DNA of 14,486 nucleotides from an uncultured Oscillospiraceae bacterium. Its GTDB lineage: Bacteria; Bacillota; Clostridia; Oscillospirales; Oscillospiraceae. Below the pieces are notes generated by a model that worked only from the letters and a program-made list of their open reading frames with translations, was not told where the DNA came from and did not search any database. Each line of letters opens with the position of its first letter. The stretch's first letter is position 1. Location: NCBI GenBank assembly GCA_934567115.1, contig CAKTJA010000021.1:1-14486 (forward strand), written 5' to 3'. Shown here piece after piece: positions 6,677 to 13,786 of the stretch. Made by a program: the position numbers and the translations under genes.

Positions 6677-9036
6677 GCTTTGTTTACCCGGGGCAGTCCG
6701 CGCCCGCGCTGCGGGATGTGAGCCTTACGGTCCGCGCGGGTGAGTTTGTCACGCTCTGCGGCCTTTCGGGCAGCGGGAAGAGCACGCTTCTGCGCCAGCT
6801 GAAGACGGCGCTCGCGCCGTCCGGTACGCGGACGGGGACGGTATTTTTCGACGGGCGTCCGCTTGCGCGGGTCCCGCAGCGCGAGCAAGCCTCGCGCATC
6901 GGCTTTGTGCAGCAAAGTCCGGAGGAGCAGATCGTCACCGACCGGGTGTGGCACGAGCTGGCCTTCGGACCGGAATCCCTCGGTCTCGACACGCAGACCA
7001 TCCGCCGCCGCGCGGCGGAGACAGCCGCCTTTTTCGGGATGGAGGGCTGGTTCCGCCGCGACACCGCGTCGCTCTCGGGCGGACAAAAGCAGCTGCTGAG
7101 CCTTGCCGCCGTTCTGACCATGCAGCCGGACGTGCTCATTCTTGACGAGCCGACCGCGCAGCTTGACCCCATCGCGGCGGCGGATTTTCTGGCGGCGCTC
7201 GTGCGGGTGAACCGTGAGCTTGGAACGACGGTCATCCTCTCCGAGCAGCGGACGGAGGAGGCGCTGGCGGTCTGCGACCGGGCGCTGGTGCTGGACGGGG
7301 GAGAGATCGCGGCGGACGGAACGCCCCGCGCCGTTGGGGAGCGGCTCCGCCGCGCGGGGCATGAGATGTTCCGCGCCATGCCCGCCGCAATGCGCGTATG
7401 GGCGGCGGCGGAGAGCGAGACCCCCTGCCCGGTCACGGTGCGGGAGGGGCGCGGCTGGCTTGAGGAATTTTTTCGGACGCACGCGCCCCAAGGCCTTCCG
7501 GAGCGGGAGACGGCCGCAGCGGGAGGAGAGCCTGCCGCGACGCTTACGGACGTATGGTTCAAATATGAAAAAAACGCGCCCGACGTGGCGCGCGGGCTGT
7601 CGCTCACGGTGCGAAAGGGGGAGCTTCTCGCGATCCTCGGCGGAAACGGAGCGGGCAAGACGACGGTGCTCAAGCTGCTGGCGGGGCTTCAGCGCCCGTA
7701 TCGCGGCAGTGTGGACGTGACCGGGAAGACGGCGCTGCTCCCGCAGGAAACGCAGTCGCTTTTCGTCGGGAAAACGGTGCGTGAGGAGCTTGCGGAGACT
7801 GGCGGCGGTGCGGCTGAGCTTGCCCGCATGACGGGGCTTTGCCGTCTGGACGGCCTTCTTGACCGCCATCCCTATGATCTTTCCGGGGGAGAGCGGCAGC
7901 GGGCCGCGCTGGCGAAGCTGCTGCTGACGAGGCCGGATATCCTTTTGCTCGACGAGCCGACGCGCGGTCTGGACGCGGCGTTCAAGGCGGAGCTGGCCGC
8001 GATCCTCAGCGCGCTTCGGTCGCAGGGAACGACCGTCGTTATGGTCAGCCACGACGTTGAGTTCTGCGCGGAATATGCGCAGCGCTGCGCGCTTTTTTTT
8101 GACGGTGCCGTTATTTCGGAGGGAGCGCCGAAGCGCTTTTTCGCGGGGAACAGCTTCTATACCACGGCGGCGAACCGCATGGCGCGGACCGTCCTGCCCG
8201 AGGCGGTGACGGTTTCGGAGCTTGCGGCCGCCTGCGGCGCTCCGCTCCGGGACGAGGCGCGGCGGGAGCCGCCTCCTCCCCCGCCGGCTGCTGCGGAAGC
8301 GGCGTGCTTCGATCCGCCTGTGCGGAGCGGGAAGCGGAGCCCGTCGAAGCGGACTGGAGCCGTCTCTGCGCTCGCGCTGCTTTTGATCCCGCCGACGCTT
8401 TACATCGGCGCGCGGCTGGGCGGCGGGCGGAATTATTACGCCGTTTCGCTGCTTGTGCTGCTGGAGGGGATACTGCCGTTTTTCCTCGCCTTTGAGGGAC
8501 GGAGGCCGAGGGTGCGGGAGCTTGCGATCATCGCGGCGCTCTGCGCGCTGGGGGTCGCGGGCCGCGCGGCGTTCTTCATGCTGCCCCAGTGCAAGCCCGT
8601 GCTGGCGCTGACGGTCCTCGCTGGTGCGGCGCTGGGCGGCGGGACCGGCTTTCTTGTGGGGGCGGTGACGATGCTGGCCTCAAACATGCTCTTCGGGCAG
8701 GGACCGTGGACGCCGTGGCAGATGTTCGGCATGGGACTGTGCGGCTTCCTTGCCGGACTGCTGTTTCGCAAGGGCGGTCTGCCGCGCGGGAGATGGAGCC
8801 TCTGCGTGTTCGGCGCGCTGAGTGCGATGCTTGTCTACGGGACAGTGCTCAACGCCTCGTCCGCGCTGCTTGCGACGGGGACGCTCAGCTGGGAGAGCTT
8901 TCTTGCCTACTGCCTTACGGGGCTTCCGATGGACGGCGTGCATGCCGCTTCGACGGCGGCGTTCCTCGCGCTTTTTGCGGAGCCGATGCTTGAAAAGTTT
9001 GAAAGGGTGAAGCGAAAATACGCGTTTTCGGAGTGA
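6649..9036 (+). CDS. ECF transporter: two ATPase domains fused to an S component, probably for cobalamin
   Basis: This 795-aa protein carries a tandem ECF ATPase and a membrane S component. The first ATPase has Walker A GLSGSGKST (38-46), Q-loop FVQQ, signature LSGGQ (142-146) and Walker B LILDEP (D166, E167). Its H-loop reads SEQR, with Gln at 200 where His is usual. The second has Walker A GGNGAGKTT (from 331), signature LSGGE (411-415), LLLDEP (D435, E436) and a normal H-loop SHD (H468). A proline-run linker lies near 540-550. Residues ~572-784 contain about six hydrophobic segments with an internal GPWTPWQMFGMG stretch, typical of ECF S components. I chose GTG 6649 because AGGGAGGAG (6635-6643) precedes it; an upstream in-frame GTG at 6607 lacks this. 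The riboswitch and the neighbours suggest cobalamin; sequence alone does not prove the substrate. Confidence 0.88.
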   Translation: MELYRVEGLSFVYPGQSAPALRDVSLTVRAGEFVTLCGLSGSGKSTLLRQLKTALAPSGTRTGTVFFDGRPLARVPQREQASRIGFVQQSPEEQIVTDRVWHELAFGPESLGLDTQTIRRRAAETAAFFGMEGWFRRDTASLSGGQKQLLSLAAVLTMQPDVLILDEPTAQLDPIAAADFLAALVRVNRELGTTVILSEQRTEEALAVCDRALVLDGGEIAADGTPRAVGERLRRAGHEMFRAMPAAMRVWAAAESETPCPVTVREGRGWLEEFFRTHAPQGLPERETAAAGGEPAATLTDVWFKYEKNAPDVARGLSLTVRKGELLAILGGNGAGKTTVLKLLAGLQRPYRGSVDVTGKTALLPQETQSLFVGKTVREELAETGGGAAELARMTGLCRLDGLLDRHPYDLSGGERQRAALAKLLLTRPDILLLDEPTRGLDAAFKAELAAILSALRSQGTTVVMVSHDVEFCAEYAQRCALFFDGAVISEGAPKRFFAGNSFYTTAANRMARTVLPEAVTVSELAAACGAPLRDEARREPPPPPPAAAEAACFDPPVRSGKRSPSKRTGAVSALALLLIPPTLYIGARLGGGRNYYAVSLLVLLEGILPFFLAFEGRRPRVRELAIIAALCALGVAGRAAFFMLPQCKPVLALTVLAGAALGGGTGFLVGAVTMLASNMLFGQGPWTPWQMFGMGLCGFLAGLLFRKGGLPRGRWSLCVFGALSAMLVYGTVLNASSALLATGTLSWESFLAYCLTGLPMDGVHAASTAAFLALFAEPMLEKFERVKRKYAFSE

Positions 9037-9121
9037 GCCGGTCTGCCGCCCCGGCGACGCGATGGGATCAAGCTCCCGGAAGCCTTCCCGCCGCAGAGAG
9101 GACGGCCCTTCGATACGCCGA

Positions 9122-9157
9122 GCCGACCGCCTTCCCGGGAAGGCGGCCGGCCTTTTT
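9122..9157 (+). terminator. Intrinsic terminator of the B12 uptake operon
   Basis: Arms 9122-9136 and 9137-9151 are complementary over 15 bases with a single A-C mismatch. A C and then TTTTT (9153-9157) follow. It lies about 85 bases after the stop codon of the ATPase/S fusion. The immediate CCCGGG turn must open into a small loop. The strong GC stem plus T tract makes this a convincing operon end. Confidence 0.82.
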
Positions 9158-9194
9158 CGTTCAGGACTTTTCGATGGAAAAGAAGACGGAAGCG

Positions 9195-9267
9195 TGGTAT
9201 ACTGATCGACAGGCGATCAGTATACTTTGATCTCAGCCGCTTTTCTCGTCCGCAGAGCGGATGGCCG
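9195..9267. repeat. Inverted, partial copy of the 110-bp repeat with a terminal hairpin
   Basis: GTATACTGATCG (9195-9206) pairs perfectly with 9212-9223 around ACAGG. The following stretch 9225-9267 is the near reverse complement of the 1543-1583 part of the tandem repeat at 1491-1723. As in those copies, the palindromic boundary is preserved as structure while its sequence differs. The copy lies between the B12 operon terminator and the aminopeptidase gene. The TATACT hexamers inside the palindrome could act as -10 elements for the downstream gene, but no good -35 is visible. Confidence 0.75.
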
Positions 9268-9309
9268 AAGGGCGGAACGGTACGATTTGTACGACAGGAG
9301 GAGCTGACT

Positions 9310-11145
9310 ATGAACACGACGGAAAAGCTTGGCGCTCTGCGCCGGGCGATGGCGGAGCGCGGCGTTGACGCGTATCTTGTGCCGACGGACGACTTTCACG
9401 CGTCGGAGTATGTCGGCGCGCATTTCAAGACGAGAGAATATCTTTCCGGCTTTACCGGCAGCGCGGGGACACTGGTCGTGACCCCGGACCGCGCCGCGCT
9501 GTGGACGGACGGGCGTTACTTTTTGCAGGCGCAGGAGCAGCTTTCCGGAAGCGGGATCGAGCTGATGCGCGACGGTCAGCCCGGCGTTGAAAAGCCGGAG
9601 GAGTTTCTGCTCGCACAGATGCGCGACGGCGGCGTTCTCGGCTTTGACGCGCGCACCGTCAGCACGGCGGCGGCGCGACGGCTGGGGAAAAGGCTGAGCG
9701 AAAAGCACATCCGCTTTGACGGGGACAGGGACCTTGCCGGCGCCGTCTGGGCCGACCGTCCGCCGCTGTCCGCCGAGCCGGTATGGGAGCTGGCGGAGAA
9801 ATACGCGGGCTGCGGCAGGGCGGAGAAGCTGCGGCGGGTGCGCGAGGCGATGGCGCGCGAGGGAGCGGATACGATGCTGGTCACCGCGCTTGACGATATC
9901 GCATGGCTTTTGAATCTGCGGGGAAACGACGTCCAATGCACGCCGGTTTTCCTCGCCTACCTTCTGCTGACGCGGGAGCGGGCGGTGCTCTGCGTGCAGA
10001 GCTCCGCGGTTTCGCGGGAGATCGGGGACGCGCTTGCGCGGGACGGCGTTTCGCTTGCCGAATACGGCGAGATCGAACGGCTCGTCCGCGCTCTGCCGAC
10101 CGGCGTGCACGTCCTGCTTGACGCGCGCACGGCGAACTACCGGCTGTATCAAAGCGTTCCGGACGGCGTTCGCGTGATCGACCGGCCCAGTCCGATCGCG
10201 CTGATGAAGGCGGTGAAGAATCCGACGGAGTGCGAAAATATCCGTCGGGCGCACCGGATGGACGGCGCGGCGGTGACAAAATTTCTCTGCTGGCTCAAGC
10301 GGACCGTCGGAAGCGGTACGGTCACGGAGCGGAGCGCGGCGGCAAAGCTGGAGGAGCTGCGCCGCGCGGGCGAAGGCTACCTTGGACCGAGCTTTGATCC
10401 GATCCTTGCCTACGGCCCGCACGGAGCCGTCGTCCACTACGATACGATGAACGGGGACGATACGCCCCTTGCGCCGCGAGGCTTCTGCCTCGCGGATACC
10501 GGCGGGCATTATCTCGAGGGGACCACGGACGTGACCCGTACGGCCGCGCTCGGACCGCTGACGGAGGAGGAGCGGCGCGCCTACACGCTTGTGCTGCGCG
10601 GGCACATACGCCTTGCCGCCGCACGCTTTCGCCGGGGCGTTTCCGGAAACGGTCTCGACGTCCTTGCCAGAGGTCCGCTGTGGGAGCAGGGGCTGGACTA
10701 CAACCACGGCACGGGGCACGGCGTCGGCTATCTTCTCAGCGTGCACGAGGGGCCGCAGCGCATCCACTGGAACACTGCGGAGCGCTGCGCGCTTGTGCCG
10801 GGGATGGTATTTTCCGACGAGCCGGGGTTGTATTTCGCGGGAAAATTCGGCGTGCGGCTGGAAAATCTTGTCATGGTGCGCGAGGAGGAAAAGAACGGAT
10901 ACGGCGAATTTCTGTCGCTCGAGCCGCTCACAATGGTCCCCTTCGACCGTGACGCGATCGACTGCTCGCTGCTGAGTGAGCGGGAGCTTTCGTGGCTCAA
11001 CGCTTATCACGCCGCCGTTCTTGAGGCGCTTGCGCCGTATCTCGACGGCCCGGAGCTTGCGTGGCTGCGCGAGGCGACCGCCCCGCTGGAAAAGCAGCGC
11101 ACACAAAACGCGCCGCATGGCGGGCGTGGGAATTGTACGGGATAA
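9310..11145 (+). CDS. Xaa-Pro aminopeptidase (aminopeptidase P, M24B family)
   Basis: It removes an N-terminal residue that precedes proline in peptides, using a two-metal centre in the cytosol. The 611-aa product has the long three-domain form of eukaryote-type aminopeptidase P1: two creatinase-like N domains (about 1-310), a pita-bread catalytic domain and a short C-terminal extension. All five metal ligands are present: D396, D407, H470, E504 and E518. Their spacing (11, 63, 34, 14) is the same as recalled for human XPNPEP1. The His sits in GTGHGVG and Glu 504 in SDEPGLYF. The start is set by AGGAGGAG (9296-9303) six bases upstream. It follows a terminator, so it is probably transcribed separately from the B12 operon. 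Confidence 0.94.
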   Translation: MNTTEKLGALRRAMAERGVDAYLVPTDDFHASEYVGAHFKTREYLSGFTGSAGTLVVTPDRAALWTDGRYFLQAQEQLSGSGIELMRDGQPGVEKPEEFLLAQMRDGGVLGFDARTVSTAAARRLGKRLSEKHIRFDGDRDLAGAVWADRPPLSAEPVWELAEKYAGCGRAEKLRRVREAMAREGADTMLVTALDDIAWLLNLRGNDVQCTPVFLAYLLLTRERAVLCVQSSAVSREIGDALARDGVSLAEYGEIERLVRALPTGVHVLLDARTANYRLYQSVPDGVRVIDRPSPIALMKAVKNPTECENIRRAHRMDGAAVTKFLCWLKRTVGSGTVTERSAAAKLEELRRAGEGYLGPSFDPILAYGPHGAVVHYDTMNGDDTPLAPRGFCLADTGGHYLEGTTDVTRTAALGPLTEEERRAYTLVLRGHIRLAAARFRRGVSGNGLDVLARGPLWEQGLDYNHGTGHGVGYLLSVHEGPQRIHWNTAERCALVPGMVFSDEPGLYFAGKFGVRLENLVMVREEEKNGYGEFLSLEPLTMVPFDRDAIDCSLLSERELSWLNAYHAAVLEALAPYLDGPELAWLREATAPLEKQRTQNAPHGGRGNCTG

Positions 11146-11148
11146 CTC

Positions 11149-11176
11149 TTGAAATTTTCGCCGCTCCTGCTATAAT
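11149..11176 (+). promoter_or_regulatory. Sigma-A-type promoter for sdaAB-sdaAA
   Basis: TTGAAA (11149-11154) and a perfect TATAAT (11171-11176) are spaced by 16 bases, starting three bases after the aminopeptidase stop codon. Transcription would begin near 11183, giving a leader of about 45 bases before the sdaAB start. No terminator is visible between the two genes, so read-through from the aminopeptidase gene may add to expression. Confidence 0.78.
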
Positions 11177-11228
11177 AGCCGTGACATTTGCGCTTGCGGC
11201 GTATGCCGCGCGAAGGAGAACAATAGGT

Positions 11229-11927
11229 ATGGACATTTTTGATATTCTCGGGCCGGTCATGGTCGGACCCTCCAGCTCGCACACGGCGGGGGCGGCGAGG
11301 ATCGGCGCGATGGCGCGGACCCTGATCGGCGAGGACGTGAGCGAGGCGAAGATACATCTTTACGGCTCGTTCGCGGAAACGGGGCGCGGACACGGCACGG
11401 ACCGTGCGCTTGTCGCGGGGCTGCTCGGCATGAAGCCGGACGATCTGCGGATCCCGAACGCCTTTGACGAGGCGAGGTCGGCGGGGCTTCGCTATACCAT
11501 TGACGAGGTCGAGCTGCGCGACGCGCATCCGAACACCGCCCTGCTTGAGCTGCGCGGCTCCGGCGGGAAGGAGCTGACGCTTCAGGCTTCCTCTCTCGGC
11601 GGGGGGCGCATCATGGTCAACAGGCTCGACGGCATCGAGGTGAACTTCACCGGCATGTACAACACGCTCGTCGTGCGCAATCAGGACGAGTACGGCTCCG
11701 TTGCGGCGGTGACGAGCATTTTGAACCAGCTGCGTGTGAACGTCGCCAATATGAGCGTCCACCGCCACAAGCGCGGCGGAGACGCGCTGATGGTCATCGA
11801 GACGGATCAGCACATCAAGCCGAAGCAGGTGGAGTTTATTTCCGAGCTGCCCGGCATTCTGGGCGTGACCTATTACGACAAGGAGGACGACGAAGATGGC
11901 GCTGGATTCGATGAAGGAAATCTTTGA
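11229..11927 (+). CDS. sdaAB: L-serine dehydratase, iron-sulfur-dependent, beta subunit
   Basis: With the alpha subunit it deaminates L-serine to pyruvate and ammonia. The 232-aa product starts with the family hallmark DILGPVMVGPSSSHTAGAARIG (quoted here only in part: GPSSSHTAG at about 12-20). The C-terminal third (~140-220) is an ACT domain beginning TLVVRNQDEYGSVAAVTSIL, likely to bind serine or act as a regulatory site. I chose the ATG at 11229 because AAGGAG (11213-11218) precedes it and the protein then starts exactly at the family N terminus; the frame is open further upstream but would run into the promoter. It overlaps sdaAA by 32 bases. Confidence 0.95.
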   Translation: MDIFDILGPVMVGPSSSHTAGAARIGAMARTLIGEDVSEAKIHLYGSFAETGRGHGTDRALVAGLLGMKPDDLRIPNAFDEARSAGLRYTIDEVELRDAHPNTALLELRGSGGKELTLQASSLGGGRIMVNRLDGIEVNFTGMYNTLVVRNQDEYGSVAAVTSILNQLRVNVANMSVHRHKRGGDALMVIETDQHIKPKQVEFISELPGILGVTYYDKEDDEDGAGFDEGNL

Positions 11928-12783
11928 CCGGATGTCCGACGGCGGCCTCGCCTTCTGGGAGGTCGTGCTTGCCGACGATATGGACGAGCGTCAGGTCAGC
12001 AGAGAGGCTTCGATGGCGAAAATGCTTACGACATGGCAGGCGATGCAGGACGCGGCGGACGCCTACACAGGCCGTCGGCGCAGCGTGAGCGGACTGGTCG
12101 GCGGGGACGGCATGAAGATGCGCCAGTACAATTTTCGCGGCTGCGCGATGACCGGCGGCTATGTCAGCGAGGTCATCGCCGAGGCGCTTTCCATGGCGGA
12201 GTCCAACGCGTGCATGTGCCGCATCGTCGCCGCGCCCACGGCAGGGGCGTGCGGCGTGCTGCCGGCGGTGCTTCTGCCGCTGTGCAAATATGAGGAGCTG
12301 ACGCAGCACCAGCTGCTGGAAGCGCTGTATGTCGCGGCGGGCATCGGCTCGGTCGTGGCTTATAAGGCGAGCATTGCGGGCGCCTCCGGCGGCTGTCAGG
12401 CGGAGATCGGGACCGCCTCCGCGATGGCGGCGGGCGCTCTGGTCGCGCTGCGCGGCGGAAACGGGGAGCAGATCGGTCATGCTGTGGCGATGGCGCTCAA
12501 GAACCTGATGGGGCTTGTGTGCGACCCGGTCGCGGGCCTTGTAGAGGTCCCGTGTGTAAAGCGCAACGTGATCGGCGCGGTCAACGCCGTAAGCGCGGCG
12601 GATATGGCGCTCGCGGGCATCGAGAGCCGCATCCCGGTCGATGAGGTCATCGACGCGATGGGCGAGGTCGGCCGGCGCATGCCTGTGGAGTTCCGCGAGA
12701 CGGCGCTCGGCGGTCTTGCGGCCACGCCGACGGGAGAGCGGCTCAAGCGTGAGCTGACGGCGCGTCCGGAGAAGCAGAGCTGA
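11896..12783 (+). CDS. sdaAA: L-serine dehydratase, iron-sulfur-dependent, alpha subunit
   Basis: This is the catalytic [4Fe-4S] subunit partnering the upstream beta subunit; the 295-aa length is normal. Three cysteines match the expected cluster ligands: C167 (GGCQAEIG), C209 (LVCDPVAGL) and C220 (EVPCVKRN). Their spacing of 42 and 11 is as recalled for the Legionella enzyme (343, 385, 396). The conserved AAPTAGACGVLPA and IGAVNAVSAADMAL segments are also present. The start follows AAGGAGG (11880-11886) inside the end of sdaAB, and the overlap implies coupled translation in equal amounts. Beta-then-alpha order is as in Bacillus subtilis. The oxygen-sensitive cluster suits an anaerobic host. 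Confidence 0.95.
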   Translation: MALDSMKEIFDRMSDGGLAFWEVVLADDMDERQVSREASMAKMLTTWQAMQDAADAYTGRRRSVSGLVGGDGMKMRQYNFRGCAMTGGYVSEVIAEALSMAESNACMCRIVAAPTAGACGVLPAVLLPLCKYEELTQHQLLEALYVAAGIGSVVAYKASIAGASGGCQAEIGTASAMAAGALVALRGGNGEQIGHAVAMALKNLMGLVCDPVAGLVEVPCVKRNVIGAVNAVSAADMALAGIESRIPVDEVIDAMGEVGRRMPVEFRETALGGLAATPTGERLKRELTARPEKQS

Positions 12784-12887
12784 GGGGGCCTCCCGCGTTC
12801 TTCCCGCCAAAGCGAGCGAGGCGGAGGACCGGGACGAACGGCGTCGGCGTCAGTATGATAAACATTTTCCGAAAAAACGGGTAAGAG

Positions 12888-12916
12888 AAGAACCGGAGCG
12901 CAATGCCCCGGTTCTT
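12888..12916 (+). terminator. Terminator-like hairpin after sdaAA
   Basis: AAGAACCGG (12888-12896) pairs with CCGGTTCTT (12908-12916) around an 11-base loop. The AT-rich tail AATTTATATATTTT follows. It lies about 105 bases after the sdaAA stop codon. The interrupted T tract makes it a moderate terminator. The upstream stretch 12784-12887 shows no gene or clear site. Confidence 0.6.
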
Positions 12917-13138
12917 AATTTATATATTTTCGAGGCCATTCTCAACAATTTGCGCAAAATAAGTTGCCGTTTTTACAACATTTCGCAAGAAGCCGCTTAA
13001 TTTAATGGCATTGGGCATGCGCTTCGGTTCTTCTTTTGTCCGCAGTTCTTGCCCGAAGAACGGGCGCGGGGCGGGAGCGGGATCGCGGTGCATAGGGACT
13101 TCCCGGCGGAACATACGCTGAAACGAGGAGATGATGCA
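12917..13138 (+). other. sigK upstream region without a recognisable gene
   Basis: No coding region is convincing here. The open frame in phase with sigK extends back to 13049, but the added residues are not like the sigma-K N terminus. A small GC hairpin, GCCCG/CGGGC (13051-13055 with 13061-13065), has no T tract. In Bacillus, sigK is transcribed by sigma-E in the mother cell. A sequence CATACGCT (13112-13119) resembles a sigma-E -10, but it sits too close to the ribosome binding site (13125-13130) to be called. Confidence 0.4.
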
Positions 13139-13786
13139 ATGCTATCTGCCGCAGTATGGCTTTTGTGCAACAGTCTTTTTTTGTCGCTGCACCTGTCGTG
13201 CAACACGGGGTCCTTCCCAAAGCCGCTGAGCGCGGAGGAGGAACGCGAGTATCTCGAGCGCTTTTCCGCAGGGGATATGGAGGCGCGCAATGTGCTGATC
13301 GAGCGAAACCTGAGACTTGTTGCGCATATTGTCAAGAAGTATTACACACAGACCGAGGAGCAGGACGATCTGATCTCCATCGGCACGATCGGGCTGATAA
13401 AGGGGATATCGAGCTATCGGCCGGAGAAGGGCGTGCGCCTTGCGACCTATGCCGCCCGTTGTGTTGAAAATGAGATACTAATGCATTTCCGGTCGAGAAA
13501 GAAGCTGCAGGGCGAGGTGTCCCTTTCCGATTCCATTGAGACGGATCAGGACGGGAACGCGCTGATGCTCATGGACGTTGTGGGTGTGGATGATACGATG
13601 CTCTCCGACCTTCAGGACAGGGAGGACAGCGCGCTGGTCCGCCGTCTTGTGCGGGAGTGCCTGACCGAGCGCGAGCGTGAGATCGTGACGCTGCGCTACG
13701 GGCTGGGCGGGCGTCCGCCGCACACGCAGCGTGACATCGCCGCCGCGCTTGGTATTTCGAGGAGCTATGTATCGCGCGGCGCTTAA
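13139..13786 (+). CDS. sigK: RNA polymerase sporulation sigma factor SigK, C-terminally truncated
   Basis: It directs late mother-cell transcription during sporulation. The 215-aa product matches sigma-K throughout: SFPKPLSAEEE, NLRLVAHIVKKY (region 2.1), DDLISIGTIGLIKGI and GVRLATYAARCVENEILMHF (regions 2.2-2.4), then TEREREIVTLRYGLGG and TQRDIAAALGISRSYVSR (region 4.2). The frame then ends with Gly-Ala-stop, whereas Bacillus SigK continues with IEKRAL and about 20 more residues. The DNA-recognition helix is therefore cut at residue 213. The hydrophobic residues 2-20 resemble the pro-sequence that SpoIVFB removes in Bacillus. The start follows GAGGAG (13125-13130). No reading frame after the cut restores IEKxAL, so an inserted element is more likely than a simple frameshift. 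Confidence 0.9.
   Translation: MLSAAVWLLCNSLFLSLHLSCNTGSFPKPLSAEEEREYLERFSAGDMEARNVLIERNLRLVAHIVKKYYTQTEEQDDLISIGTIGLIKGISSYRPEKGVRLATYAARCVENEILMHFRSRKKLQGEVSLSDSIETDQDGNALMLMDVVGVDDTMLSDLQDREDSALVRRLVRECLTEREREIVTLRYGLGGRPPHTQRDIAAALGISRSYVSRGA

Noticed and set aside
11061..11228. N-terminal extension of sdaAB
   Set aside because: The in-frame open sequence overlaps the aminopeptidase gene and covers the TTGAAA/TATAAT promoter. The family N terminus begins exactly at 11229.
13088..13119. Possible sigma-E promoter upstream of sigK (CATACGCT at 13112)
   Set aside because: The -35 match is poor, and the transcript would start almost on the ribosome binding site.
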